Below are positions 33,258 to 45,660 of a stretch of 64,000 nt of DNA, piece after piece. Location of the stretch: NCBI GenBank assembly GCA_902729315.2, contig LR746274.1, positions 3,995,037 to 4,059,036 on the forward strand. The letters are read 5' to 3'. Origin of the DNA: Spirodela intermedia (taxonomy: Eukaryota; Streptophyta; Magnoliopsida; Alismatales; Araceae). The notes below the pieces were generated by a model. The model saw only the letters and a list, made by a program, of their open reading frames with translations. It ran no database searches and was not told the origin of the DNA. The translations under genes and the position numbers were made by a program. Every line of letters begins with the position of its first letter. The first letter of the stretch is position 1.

Positions 33258-33453
33258 GCCACGTCATCATTGCACGTGGTGAGGAGAGGGAGGAGAGGGC
33301 TCCATGTCATCATACGTGGCAGGCGGACGCGCCTTGTCGGCTTGTTCAGGCGGGACGAGAGGCGGCCGCCAAGTCACCAGAGACAGGGGCACGTGACACG
33401 TATTGCTTCTTGAGGCGTACCAGCTATGTCCGCCACGTCATTATACACGTGGC
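33258..33453. promoter_or_regulatory. cluster of ACGT-core (G-box/ABRE) repeats between divergent genes
   Basis: Three copies of a composite motif, (C)CAYGTCATYAT followed by ACGTGG, occur at 33258-33280, 33302-33320 and 33431-33453. CACGTGACACGT lies at 33391-33402. They sit between the minus-strand ORF (start 33190) and the OPA3-like gene (start 33955). A TATA candidate, TATAAAAG, lies on the plus strand at 33513-33520. ACGT-core pairs are bound by bZIP and bHLH factors, typically in abscisic acid, light or ER-stress responses. Confidence 0.6.
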
Positions 33454-33954
33454 TTACGCTTCGACGCTGAAAACGGTCGTTGGACTTTTATTATTTTATT
33501 AGTGATAAAGGATATAAAAGTCCGGAATCAACCTTTACCATTAATGTCTTTTCATCGGTCGTTATTGGTATTTATCCTCTTTGCTTGTTGACCGCAGGAG
33601 ACGCAGCGGCCACCGGCCCATCAGGATAGCTGCTGTAGGACGCGGAAGATGACGCCATCGGGACGCGAGCTGGAATCCTCCCTCTTCGGTTCGCGCTGAG
33701 ACCACCGGAGAACTGAAAAATTGCTGGTCAAACAACGTCGGCTGGCTTCGGTCTGGGCTTTTCGGAGGGGGGGATTCAATCCATCCTTGCTCTCCAAGAA
33801 AACCTAGCGCTGGCTCTCTTAGGGCCTTTCTTCCGACGCTGCTGCGCCGGCGATCGGTTGGCGTGTTTAATGCAGCACCATTGGGGCTTGTAGAAGATCT
33901 GGGATCGGTATTCTTCTTTCGAAGGGAGGGTGCGTCTGAGGTCGGGGGTGGAAC

Positions 33955-36900
33955 ATGGTGCTCCCGTTGGTGAAGCTCGGGGCCCTGGCCATGAAGACCG
34001 TCAGCAAGCCCATTGCAAGCAGGCTGAAGATGGAAGCTGGCAGGCATCCGCAGTTCCGCAGTTTCATCATCTCTATGGCCCAGGTGCTCCTTCCGATCCC
34101 TCTGTTTCCCTTTGCCCATATCTCACTGCTACAAAACAGGGAATTCTGAAACACAACTGTGTGACGAAAACGCGCACAAGCTATAAATCTTTCAGCAAAA
34201 TATTGATACGCGTCATAATTGTGGTTGAGTGCGACTGTGGTTGAGTGCATTTTATTCTTATCTCTGGGAATATTTAATTTTGAGTTTTTTTCTTCATGCG
34301 AGTCAATGACAGTGGTCTTGATGGGAATTCAAGAGGAAGCCTGGTAAAGACCTGGCCGATCTTGAAAGTAATCCGGCTCATCTCTGCTGGGCGTTCATTC
34401 AAACTTTTGGGTTGACTATACGGGCTCCTTACAGTTTGGGTGAAGCAGATTGGGTTCCTTCAATAGATATAGTTAGCCCGTGGACTAAAATGAGTCAGCT
34501 TGAATTTACTTACTAACTCCACTATCCCGGCTCTGTGCAGGATTCTTCAGTGTTTTTCCTAAACTTGGGACGTACTCTACGTCCCTCTCTGTGTATCTAT
34601 CAAATGTTAAGTTTACATAAATGATAATCTTTTTTTTCGGTCAAGCTGTGGTTGCGGTACTTTGTTTATCAACAAAAAATTAGTGGTCATATCCTTCTAT
34701 AGTGAGAATCATCATCAGTCACGCTTGACATCATTCTAATAGTTGCCTTCAATACTCTTAGGGGAAGTCAGAAATTGAGTGTACTTAATGAGCATACCAC
34801 TCGAGAAATAAGTGTGCACCCTCAATATGAGGAAATGATATTTCTCTTTAGCTGCTTTGGCATCAATTAGTATAATTTTTTAGAAGAAGTAAAGATATTT
34901 CAATAGATTTAATTTTTTTAACTCAACATTGTTTCTCGCTTGCACCAATAATAAAGTATTCCTTCAAGATACTATATGTTTCAAACAGTATATCTTCTAA
35001 TTTTTTTGGTTTTTGAGATGCAACTCTTGGATGATTATTGCTGGACGAAGAATCATTTTATGGGCTCTCTTTCATTAAATGTTTTCGCATGGACTTGCGC
35101 GGAATCTTGTTATTTTGTTGACGTTCCAGTCTTGGAAACTATTGTGCTGCCTTGTTTGATCCCTTTAATTATTACACTAGATTTCCTTCTTTCCCATGGA
35201 ACTTGCAGTATACGATTTGGGATTGCGAGCTATACACCATGCCTTCTCTTTTGTTTTCTTGGTTTTGGGATAATGTCTAAAGTTCTATTTTCATACTTTA
35301 TTCTTAGTGGTTATATTGATTGCTGCTGTATGCTTTTGTATGGATGTTGAAATAAGTAAGTTTTGCATTCTATTGCATAATCTGTGTCAAAAAAAAATCA
35401 CCATAGCGTTTCTAATCACTGCTCTCGTCTTTTGCCTTTCTCAATTCAGGCAAACCATCGGATCAGCACGAATATGCAAAGACGACTATATGGGCATTCA
35501 ACAGACGTTGAAATTCGGCCTCTGAACGAGGAAAAAGCTGTTCAGGCTGCTACAGATCTTATTGGAGAAATCTTCGTCTTTCTGGTGATCTGAGTTCTCT
35601 AGATTTAGCCATTCATACGCTCTTAATGCATGCTGGAATCAGGATTCAAATATACTTTCGTATCGATCCAAAGATTTATGTCATTACACTGCAAATTCCA
35701 TTTTTCCATGAGACGTCTCATCTAGATAAGGACAGATTCAATGGATACATCAATTTATACCTGGGATGGCAGATATAAGCCCATGCATGCATTCTGCCTT
35801 TTGATTCAATGAAATATCGGTTGCTTTGTTTCTCATTTGAACATTATAGGGTCCATGAACCTTTCTACATAATCTGCGGCCGACTAAAGTTGCAATGTTC
35901 TACTTCTTAATGCTGAAATTTGATATCATGCTTATTAATTTAAATTATCTGACCCTAGTCTCATTTTACGTGGTTATTTTACTTATTAGGTTGCTGGAGG
36001 AGCTGTAATTTTTGAGGTGCAAAGAAGTGCGAGATCAGAGGCTAGAAAGGAGGAAATGCGCAGGCAGGAATTAGATGTAATTTACGAAACAATAGAGCTG
36101 ATTTACTTCATTTTCTTTGAAGATTGAATTAGTAGTTCAAATTTCTTTTTGGCATCATTTTGTAACCAGGCTTAAATCAGTAATTGACATTCATTATTTT
36201 TTCTTGGAGTTTTATGTTGAAGTCCTGTGATAGATTTAGTTCCATCCTTTCAACATCACCATTAGCCGTAGAGAATCAAAAGTTTGAACTGCTTTCAGTC
36301 CAATAATTTCCAGGAGAAAGTCAAACAAATAGCACATTCAATCTTTAATCATAAATGATGCTCTGATCTTGCAAAAAAAAAAAAGAGCAGTAAGAGTACT
36401 TGGTAATAAGTATGACAAAAATGTCAGCGACGAGTGTCTGGTAGTTGGAATTAGGGGAGGCTATTGGGTTATTCAGCTCATTGTCAGATGCTTTTGTCTG
36501 ATCCCTGGAGAACCAAGAGAGATAAAGAGTGATAGATATTTGGATTATCGAACTCAGTTTGGATTTATGCGACATGTTTCCATTTTTGTTTTGCAACCAT
36601 GAAAACTATCGCTATTTACAGGGCCAATGTTTGATGCCGTGTTGTGCATTAAATTCAGATATCCGGTTTATCCTCACAAAGTCAAACCTGCAGTTGTCAG
36701 GGTATTTGCTGTGTTTATTTCCTGGATGATATCTCCATTCCTAATCCTCCGTCTTGTACTGAGCTCATTTTTGTTAGACTGCTGGTTTTCTGCTGCTCTC
36801 TTCCTCACCCTATCCAAGATCATGTGAGCTGCCCTTCTAGAACTCATCATCTCAACAGTGTTGGTAAGTGGCTACTCAGATATGTGAACCCGCTAATCTG

Positions 36901-38112
36901 TATGGCGCAGAACTCCCACTCTCCCTACAGAGTTCTCCCAACCTATGTAACATGGTTCAAAACCCCACAGGAGATCTGCAGAAGAACTGAGACCATACTA
37001 TAATCACCCAAGCCGCTCGTGTGTGTGTCCCGAAAACCTTCCTTTTTGGTTCCACCCAGATCTTCCAACCCTTACAGTCAGTCTTCCTTCATTCGATCTT
37101 TGTGATTTTTATGCTTGCATACTTGGTTGTTGGCACATCCGGTGAAACTGAGTACAATTGTCTTCATTTGCTTCAGTAGGCGTATGAACTTCCCATTGAG
37201 ATTTCATTCTTTTTGTGATCTTTTCCCCTGCAGTGGCGCTCGTTCTTGAATGCCATCTGGGTGTTACACATCTTGCCTTGTTGAAGTTCGTCAAGAAATA
37301 AATGAACTCTGATTTCCTTCTTTTGGTGTGGTGTGGTGTTCCTTGATGAGATTCTTCTGCCCTCGTCAAGTCAAACTCTCAGTTCAATCACTAGGTCAAC
37401 TCCGATGAACCCTTCTAGGTTTTCATCACCCAGATCACCGTTTAGTCAACCTCTCCTCCTACACTCTCTTCCTGAAACCGGCTTGAATCCATATTCTGAA
37501 TTGCTGCTTGCTTCCTCCCCAGTGATCTTCGGAGAGAGAACGTTTTCTCCAGGAACTGCCAACATTGCAGACATGTGGTTCATCACTCTACTTATTTTGG
37601 AAACATCCTCGTTGAGAAACGTCCAATGCTTTTTATTATTTTACTTGATATGGCAAAAACCGAGTCATTTCGGACAATTTAGAGTGAGGATTTTCCCTTA
37701 TTTTTCCTAGTTTATTGATTTCTCGAGACAATTTCATAAGAAAATTGATGCTTCTAGTATCAAAATTTCTGCCTGAGATGCTAAAATTGGAGGGGGAAAG
37801 ATTTAGATCTTATACATTAGTCGGGCCAAAATCATGCAAAAGTTTTTCTCCCAATATCAAATAGTTGTTGTTCTTATCGCCGATAGCTTCGTTTTTGCCC
37901 AGGCATTGAAACAAAGAGACGAGGAATTGGCGAGAGAGGTTGAGCTTCTCCGTGAAAGGCTCTCTGAGATCGAGAAGCTTGCCAAAGGCCGCAGTCTTGC
38001 CGGTATCTTCAGCTTCCGCCATGGCGGCTCACCGGAGGACAGCAAACCCACCTCTGCATCAAGCAAACCATCAGCGGCAGAACCCACTGAACCGGCCACA
38101 GAGCCTTCATGA
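33955..38112 (+). CDS. OPA3-like protein (186 aa)
   Basis: Four coding exons are placed: 33955-34083, 35450-35584, 35990-36076 and 37903-38112. All borders are GT-AG and phase 0. The protein begins MVLPLVKLGALAMKTVSKPI and continues with GRHPQFRSFIISMAQ, ANHRISTNMQRRLYGH and LNEEKAVQAATDLIGEIFVF. A hydrophobic VAGGAVIFEVQRSARSEARKE follows, then a coiled coil (about residues 108-145) and a Ser/Pro-rich tail. This matches the plant OPA3-like family from end to end. Human OPA3 is a mitochondrial membrane protein tied to optic atrophy; plant members are presumed mitochondrial, with unknown biochemical role. Exon 1 is in a GC-rich island, while the introns (1.4 kb, 0.4 kb, 1.8 kb) are AT-rich. 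The start is the only ATG that gives the conserved N-terminus. Confidence 0.92.
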
Positions 38113-38113
38113 T

Positions 38114-38121
<8 letters not shown>

Positions 38122-38161
<40 letters not shown>
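38122..38161. repeat. (CT)n microsatellite in OPA3-like 3' flank
   Basis: About 18 CT units starting within 15 bases of the stop codon, so almost certainly in the 3' UTR. Confidence 0.95.
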
Positions 38162-38164
<3 letters not shown>

Positions 38165-40048
38165 ACCCTTCTTCCTGTCTATGGAAACTATAGAGGGAGC
38201 ACGATGATGATGACGATGTTGGGGTCTCATTCTTTGCCTCCTGAGGCTGCAGGAAACAGGTTCGATCACTGATCATTCGATGCCGAGTTTAGGGATTATT
38301 GATGATCGCTGCTGTAATAATTGTGATTGCATCCCGTTTGATTATTCGGGAAATGAATCCCTGTGGGATGGATGTTCTTGAAGAGGGCAGGGTGGGCTTT
38401 ATTGCTTGATTTTCCCCTTCTCTTTTTTTTTTTTCTCCCATCCCTCATTTAAATGTATATTTCCGGTTTGGGATATGAACTGCTGCTCACTGTGATTTTG
38501 ATTAGAACCCTAAAACGGGGAAGAATACCCAGATACCATTCGTCTGCTTTTTTACATTTTTATTTTTTTTATTTTTTATTTTGCTCTCTAAGGCCCATTA
38601 AAGGTTACATTTTTATTCTCTAATTGAACCGTATTTGAATGCTTTCCCTAGATTGAGCCGGGCCGGCCAAGCCCGTAAAGTGTAAATGGGCCCGGGCTTT
38701 TTGGTGGGAACTCAGCTCAAAGCCCGTAAATTGCTGGACTCTTCTCCTCTTCTCTCTCTCTCTCTCTCATGAATAGTAAATGACCTTGTTAGGAGCCGAG
38801 CCGGTCAGGAGGCCATTTTTCGGGCTTGTCTGTCTCTAGGACCGGGGCTCTTTAACCAAGGTTATCTTTAAATCACGGCCCAAGATATATGAGAGAGAGA
38901 GAGATAATAGAGCGGGTACAGAGAGTAGAGAGAGAGAGAGAGAAAAACAATAGAGCGGGTAGAGAGAGAGAGATTGAAGGGGAGGCTGGGTCGCCATCAC
39001 CACCAGCCAATCATTGGTTGTTACGTGATGGCTGTGTTTCTTCTCCGCAAGGCAGCACTCTCATTAATTAATCATAATGATACTCATTCTTATGCATATA
39101 TATGAAAACCTTTATATATTCGTGTACCCTCGCCACCACAAATTAAAATTGCACAAATACTCTCTCTATCTGAGAATTATCGCCAATGTACCCCCATCAT
39201 GAACACAATCCCAGGACAGAGAGAGAGAGAGGGAGAAGTGGTGGAGCAGGTACATTTTTAAGGAGCTCATTTATCACATTATTTATACTTATATCCTCTG
39301 CGGAAGTTTAGTGAGAAGACTATATATTTTCATTTGTATTGTACTGTGCAGAACGAGACAAGTGGGGATATAAAAGAAATTTACGATGCTTTTATTCTTA
39401 TAAGAATTATATAAATGTAAATTGATGAATATACGAGGTAATTCACAGCTTAAGAAGGGTTCAATTAAAAATATATATGCTGTGGGGTGCTCACTGGCTT
39501 AAGAGAACTGGAAAGCAATATTAGTTAATAATGGATTAGAAACAATAAACCCTCTCATTAGGGATCTATGAGTAATAGTTTCCGTCAACTGTTCTTCACG
39601 TGATCGTCTCCCGCAACACTCGCGTTTCGTCCAGCGAGGTGGAGAAAATTTTAATGGCGATGCGGCGCTGGGAGACTTCCTCTTCTTCTTCGTCGTCTTC
39701 TTCTTCTTCTTCTTCTTCTTCTTCTTCTTCTGCTGCTGCCGCTGCTGCTTCTGCCTGGTTGGCCTCCTCACCACAACGGCGCCGTGTACAGACGCCACCT
39801 AACCCGCCGAACGTCGCTCTTCTTGGTCCTCCTCTTCGCAGTCCTCTCCCGCTGTCGATTTCTGTTTTGGAGCAGGTACCGCTGCTATGATGGGAGGTGT
39901 ATGGCGTCCAAGGGCGCTGATCGGTTGGTCCTCGCTCATTCTGGCTCCTTCTCTGATGTTGCAGATTCTTCTGTTGGGTAGTTAGTAGAGTGGAGGATCG
40001 TGGCTCCGGCAATTGTCCGGGACGTACTGCTCGGGGAGGGAGCGAAGG
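38162..40048. other. intergenic and 5' leader of the MYB-CC gene
   Basis: 38162-38500 is the likely 3' UTR of the OPA3-like gene. GA tracts lie at about 38890-38970. The stretch after 39600 becomes GC-rich and is probably the 5' leader of the MYB-CC gene. It includes a (TTC)n tract at about 39677-39730 and a candidate upstream ORF. Confidence 0.45.
39654..39890 (+). other. candidate upstream ORF with poly-Ser tract
   Basis: An ATG at 39654 opens a 78-codon frame (MAMRRWETSSS then about 19 Ser and six Ala) that ends 158 bases before the MYB-CC start. If transcribed in the same mRNA it would be an upstream ORF that could limit translation. The poly-Ser arises from a (TTC)n repeat, so it may equally be noncoding leader. 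Confidence 0.25.
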
Positions 40049-41484
40049 ATGTACTCGAGGCCGTCGGTAGACGCCTGTCTCGTTCTCACCACAGACCCTA
40101 AGCCTCGGCTGCGGTGGACGGCGGAGCTTCATGAGCGCTTCGTCGACGCCGTCAACCAACTTGGAGGCCCGGAGAGTGAGCGCTTCTTCCTTTCCTATTT
40201 CTCTTCGGCTGTCAAATTGTTCTCTGCACCCTCCTGAATTAGCGTTTTTTGTTTCAATGAGAATCTCTTCTCGTAATGCTCTCTGGAAGGCACTTCGCTC
40301 CTAGAGTGAGAATTTTTGACCTCGTGATGGAAAATTCTGTATGGTTTCCTGATCACGGTATCATCATAGGGCTCTTCTGCCTTGATGATCGATTTTTTAT
40401 GTCAACTGTGCTCGCATGGCTTAATGGGGTGGGGTTGTAGTGAGATCTCATCCAGTTTTTTTTTATATATCCTCAGAAAAACCTAGATGTCTGACCTTGT
40501 TTTCTTCCATGGGATGATTGAAACGTAAATGTAGACGCTAATACGTGCACTTAAAAACTGGGAAAAAGAATGAAATTATCTCTCTAAGACTTTTTCTACG
40601 AGCTTTCAAGCTTTTTCCCCTGGGTTTTAGTGCTATTTTCTTGAATTCATTTTTTAAAAGTAATAGTAGGAGGCAATTTTATGTTTCTCCAGTAGCTCTT
40701 CCTTCCAGACGGGGTTGTTACCTTGTCCATCAGAAGACGAGCCATTATAAAATGTAGGAATCCAGTTGACCTCTCAGCTGAGGAAGAGCTGGCTAAATTA
40801 TTAAACCAAATGTAATATCATGCGGGTTCCATTATTTTTTCATGTCATAATTTACCAGGTCAGTTATATTGAGCGCTAACTTAACGCAGTTCATTTTGCT
40901 CTCATGGTGAAAGATTCTCGTTCTACAGGCATCATATTGGATCATCATCCATTCTTATTTATTATCTCAATATAATTATTAATAAATATCATATTATGGA
41001 GTTTTACGAATTCTTTGGCACTATTTTATCGTAGTATGGGGCCTATGTTCTCATTTTTGGGACAGCAATCTGCATTGTATATATTTATTTATTCTTATTT
41101 CTGTTTTTTTTACTCATTAGAATTTCAAGTTTATTATGTTACTTTATCCTTTTATCTCAGAGGCCACTCCAAAGATGATAATGAGAACAATGGCAGTAAA
41201 AGGACTCACACTCTATCATCTGAAAAGCCATCTGCAGGTCTGTCTCTTAAATTTTCTTCTACAATAGTTACATGGAAGATGTGCTAGGACTTTTTATAGA
41301 TAAAACTTGTCCTGAAAATATGTATACTTCTCTGTGGCAAGTATTGTGTTATCTGAATGCTCCTTGTAAACTATATTTTTTGGTTGTGCCCAAATTCAAA
41401 CACTGCTTTTCTTTCTCTTTCAGAAGTATAGACTGGGAAAGCAATCGTCTAGAGAGGGTTCCGACTGCTCCAAAAATGGTAAGA

Positions 41485-41558
<74 letters not shown>

Positions 41559-44025
41559 TCTCTTTCTCTTGGAAATGCATATCCCAGTCCAGCTATATCC
41601 GTGCTCATGGAGATGTTGTCTTCTGTAGTATGCGACTATAACCTTCACCTCTACTCTATCTTTCCCTTCACCATTCTCGTCGAATATAAAATATCCTTAG
41701 ACACTTGCATTTCCTTTCTCCATTTACCTGGTTATTACATTTCTCTGAAACTTGTTTAGTTCCCGTTTGCCTTTTGGCTAATAATTCACTTAAATTTGAG
41801 AGGTAATTTTAGTTATTTCTCTGAAAAAATTCAGGGAAAGAAAATTTAACCCTCCATAAACGTAAACCCCCTATTCTGATAAGAACTTTGACAAATAAAC
41901 AAAGATAATTTCAGTTCGTCACCAGTAACAAACCGTTGTTATTTCCATGGATGAGAGGAGGTTTACAAAGGCTTGTATTTGTATCTATGATTTTCTCTCT
42001 GAAAAGAATGAAAAGGAAATAGTCCTGATTCGCAGGATTTTGATAAATTTCGGAATGAGAATGGCGTCGAACATCCAATTGAATCCTACCTTTAGCCGTA
42101 AGTAGGAATCCGGAGGAAGAAAAATCCTCTAAGTTGCTCCTATGGTCAATTGGTATCCCATTTATCATTTTTTGCCAAATTTTAGACGTGGAAGTAGGCA
42201 TTTACTTTGAATTAAATGCCTGCCATGGCTGAATTCAGAAAAGTGCTGGTCGACTTCCCAAGGAAAAGAACGCTAACCTCATGGAAGCTGCTCGCCATTT
42301 TAGTGCATGATAATCCGGGCTTAAGCTTGAGAAATTTTTGTTTCTTGAGTGTTTTCCTTAGCGTGGGAAAATGAATCCCCCCACCGTAAGTAATGTTATT
42401 TTTCCTGTGACACATCAGTAAACTAGGTAACATGATGTTATCTCTAAAGCACGTATTCTAAGTCTTAGTATACCACTGGCTATGTTTGAATCACACTATA
42501 TTAGGTTTTTAGAGGAAACCATCATCAGCTTGGTCAGAAATTCCTTATGCTGTTCACGGTTATTAATAAATCGTGTTGCTCCTGCATTCGTTGTTCTTTA
42601 TACAATTTTTTTTTTTTTATTGACCCAAGGAGCTCACACATATCATTGGGCTGCAGATTCTGCAGCTGGAGAGACCCATGAAATTGGTCAGCCGTCTTCA
42701 TCATCAATAATGACCCAAGAGTTCAATGAGTACGCCCTTGGCACCCAGAACTAGCAGATGGTCCTCAGCTTTGGTTTGAGTACAATCCGCTGTTATTTCT
42801 ATCACTCTTGGCTGACAAGCTCTGCCCAAGCTATGTTGGGCCTGAACTAACCTTTAATTAGATCGTATTGGACTGACCTGAGTGCAGCCAACTGGCCCTA
42901 TCCATTATCTGTTTGTAGCCAATAAACCATAGTCAATTCTCATCCTTGGTCTCTGTGGTTATGGTTTGAGAGTAGGTTGAGCCGAAGTGTGTCAGTCCAT
43001 CGGGATTTCAGTCTTTAATGGTGTAGATCCTAATAGAACGGGAATTTAACTTTCTGGGTTTAGGCATGCATTCGTTTCCATTTTCCTCTTTGCATAACCT
43101 GATACTCTTCGCTGGGTACATTTAGAAGGAGAGACCCTGTTTTTTTCGAGAGTTTTGATTCAATTTATTAATAAACTGTTCAATGAACAAGGGATTCTTT
43201 TTTTTTTTTCTAGAGTTGTTATTCGGTTTATTAATTATTGCTCAATGTGCATTTTTTTTTCCATATTTTTGTATTTTCTTCAATGCAGTGAATATAATGA
43301 TGTGATGAGAAGTCAAATGGAGCTTCAAAGAAGGCTTCATGAGCATCTTCAGGTCAGTTGCTCGCTCCATTGCTATGAAATCTACATGTGCCTACCGTTA
43401 TTAAGGGTTTTTTTCAAAAAATCGTCTAAATATCACTTCGTTAGAATTACCCACACGTAGTGACAACTTTTCAACCCCATATTTCAAATATCATGCGACA
43501 TGAAATTTCTCTGAAATCCCAGAAAAAATCATTAACTATTAATCTTGTTTGTTAAAATTATTGGGCCATCCACCTCAAAAGCAGTTGCAGTAATCATGGG
43601 TTCCTTTCCACTAAAATAACTAATACAGGACCATTCAGACAAAGCACGTTCAGGGCACGTGCAATAATCGGCTCTGCCTGGTGTTATTAGTCCATCCAAA
43701 CTCAAAAACTAGTTGGTGGCGATCAGAGTAGGTTTGTCTTTTTCATATCACAAGTTTCTCTTTACACCAACCGACACAAGGTTACTCCAGATCATCATTA
43801 TCATCATCATTGTCATTGTTGTCGTCGTCATCATCATCATCATCGTCATCATCAGTGTCATCATCAGTGTCATCGTTGTCATCATTGTCATTATCATAAT
43901 CATCATCATCGTCACCATTGTTGTCCACATCATCATCGTCATCATCATTGTCCTCATCATTATCATCATCGTCACCATCATTGTCCACATCATCATCATC
44001 ATCGTCATCATCATTGTCCTCCTCC

Positions 44026-44069
<44 letters not shown>

Positions 44070-44148
44070 GTCATCGTCATCATCATAATCATCATCATCA
44101 TCATCATCATCATCGTCATCGTCATCATCATAATCATCATCATCGTCA

Positions 44149-44180
<32 letters not shown>

Positions 44181-44223
44181 ATCATCATCGTCATCGTTAT
44201 CATCATAATCATCATCATCGTCA

Positions 44224-44256
<33 letters not shown>

Positions 44257-44292
44257 TCATCATCATAATCATCATCATCATAATCATCGTCA

Positions 44293-44324
<32 letters not shown>

Positions 44325-44819
44325 ATCATCATCGTCGTCGTAGATTCTAAGTACCAGTAATTTTTTTCCTTCCAGGTTGAACATCATCTTGAGCTCAGGA
44401 TAGAGGCCCATGGAAAATATCTCCAATCAATATTCGAGAAGGCCTGGAGCACCATCACAGAATCAGGGCCACAAGGGATTCGACCACAGGAGGCTGTCAG
44501 GCAGAATCATTGCGGGCCCACCATAGGAGTGCCCAACGAGCAGCTGCGCCTCCTGCAGGAGCCCCTCAAACCCACCTCTCTTTTTGATGCTGTGGCAGGA
44601 TTCATTGAGAATAGGTCAACGGGGAGGGGGGTAGCCCAGATCACCGAAGGCTCCATTGATAGTTGCTTGACGTCAATGGGGAGCCCGGCACGAATTCCAA
44701 TTATGGGTTCACAGGCTATGGTCAACCAGATAATGAGGCCATTCTCGGGGGCTATTGTTGGTTCAAGTGCAATGGAAAGTGATCTGAAGCAAAAAATACG
44801 GTGGATGTCTGGGGAATGA
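40049..44819 (+). CDS. MYB-CC (GARP) transcription factor, PHL2/PHL3-like (279 aa)
   Basis: Six coding exons are placed: 40049-40175, 41161-41237, 41424-41478, 42657-42729, 43289-43352 and 44376-44819, all GT-AG. The protein opens MYSRPSVDACLVLTTDPKPR and has a MYB-like DNA-binding domain (about residues 17-73) with LRWTAELHERFVDAV, ATPKMIMR and GLTLYHLKSHLQKY. A coiled-coil MYB-CC dimerisation domain follows (about 118-158) with the LHEQLE-type motif, here LHEHLQ, then LELRIEAHGKYLQSIFEKA. This is the PHR1-like family; the DACLVLTTDPKPRLRW leader points to the PHL2/PHL3 group, which acts with PHR1 in phosphate-starvation responses by binding P1BS elements. The C-terminal 120 residues are diverged. 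Exon 4 has two in-frame acceptor choices 9 bp apart. Introns carry a long CT tract, a dispersed repeat and a 550 bp ATC repeat. Confidence 0.9.
41488..41554. repeat. (CT)n microsatellite in MYB-CC intron 3
   Basis: About 33 CT units beginning 10 bases after the exon 3 donor site. This is unusually close to the 5' splice site. Confidence 0.95.
42797..43095 (+). repeat. intronic copy of the dispersed repeat found at 29187-29840
   Basis: This segment of MYB-CC intron 4 matches the 29 kb repeat in order. Shared words include CTAACCTTTAATTAG, GGACTGACCT, CCAATAAA, CTCATCCTTGG, GGTTTGAGAGT, TTTAATGG and GGGTTTAGGCATG, through to CATTTTC. It is on the same strand, single copy here, and lacks the CT tracts. 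Confidence 0.75.
43790..44340. repeat. 550 bp (TCA/ATC)n trinucleotide array in MYB-CC intron 5
   Basis: A nearly continuous array of ATC/TCA with interspersed GTC, TTG and CCT variants fills the 3' half of intron 5 and ends 36 bases before exon 6. Internal higher-order repeats of about 60-100 bp (units ending in ATTGTCCTC) recur. Long open frames across it (poly-Asp, poly-Ile, poly-Met) are artefacts. Confidence 0.95.
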
Positions 44820-45660
44820 ATCTGCAGTATAATGTGCAAATTCAAGTGGTTCCAAGATGTTTGCTCAGTGTTGCCTACTATTTGTTTTGCAGTAGAAGAA
44901 GAATTTCCTGTTTCTCTGCATGCTCTTGGTTCCTGGAAAGTTATGATGGAGGACTGTATTTAATTTCATGTGATTCCTTCTATTTTCAGCACTAAAATGG
45001 CTGTCCAAGTGGGGTTGACTCAGTCTCATGTCAAAACTGTGAGGTGGCCTTCGTCCAGTTAAACCAGTGGGGGAAGTCAACGCAGATGTGGTGAAAGAGT
45101 TTCCTTTTCTGGGATACCCTCCTGAACTGTCTGAAATTCTGATTCAAGTACCCACTGAAGATTATCAACTGGGAACTTTTTTTTTCTATGGCGACTTTTC
45201 TTTTTTTCTTTTTCTTTTTCTTCTTCTTTGAGATTGTTTGCAGATAATATCTTTCAAAGAAACTGAAACACTTGCATGGGTTGAGCATGGTCACGGCTGC
45301 TGATCCAATTCCGCTTCATTTGGTCAAAGATTATAAAAATGATCGTAATAATCACCAAACTAAGACCAAATCCTAACCATGTAAATTGCAATCAGATTTT
45401 TTTTTGGCCCATTTCTGACTTGATAGTAATTTGCAGTTATTTAGTTTCATGATCGATGAACATGTTACATGTCTGTTTATGTGCATACTGTATCAGATTG
45501 AAGTTTGTCGTGTCATTTCACTAGCATATTCATACTTTCCATTTAAAAAATACATTACTCAACATTAATTATTATTTTTTACACTGTTGAATGTCTGGAA
45601 ATTAAAATGCATGGCGTGTCATCCTCTATGTTTTCAAGTTCAGGGTGAAAGAGGAGCTGT

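Noticed and set aside
33562-34119. 185-codon antisense frame over OPA3-like exon 1
   Set aside because: The plus strand encodes the conserved OPA3 N-terminus; the antisense frame shows no family features.
39596-40159. 187-codon antisense frame over the MYB-CC leader
   Set aside because: It is antisense to exon 1 of a well-supported gene and contains translated TTC repeat (poly-Glu).
43748-44426. Long open frames of poly-Asp, poly-Ile or poly-Met (about 200 aa) across the ATC array
   Set aside because: They are open in several frames only because of the trinucleotide repeat and lie inside an intron of the MYB-CC gene.
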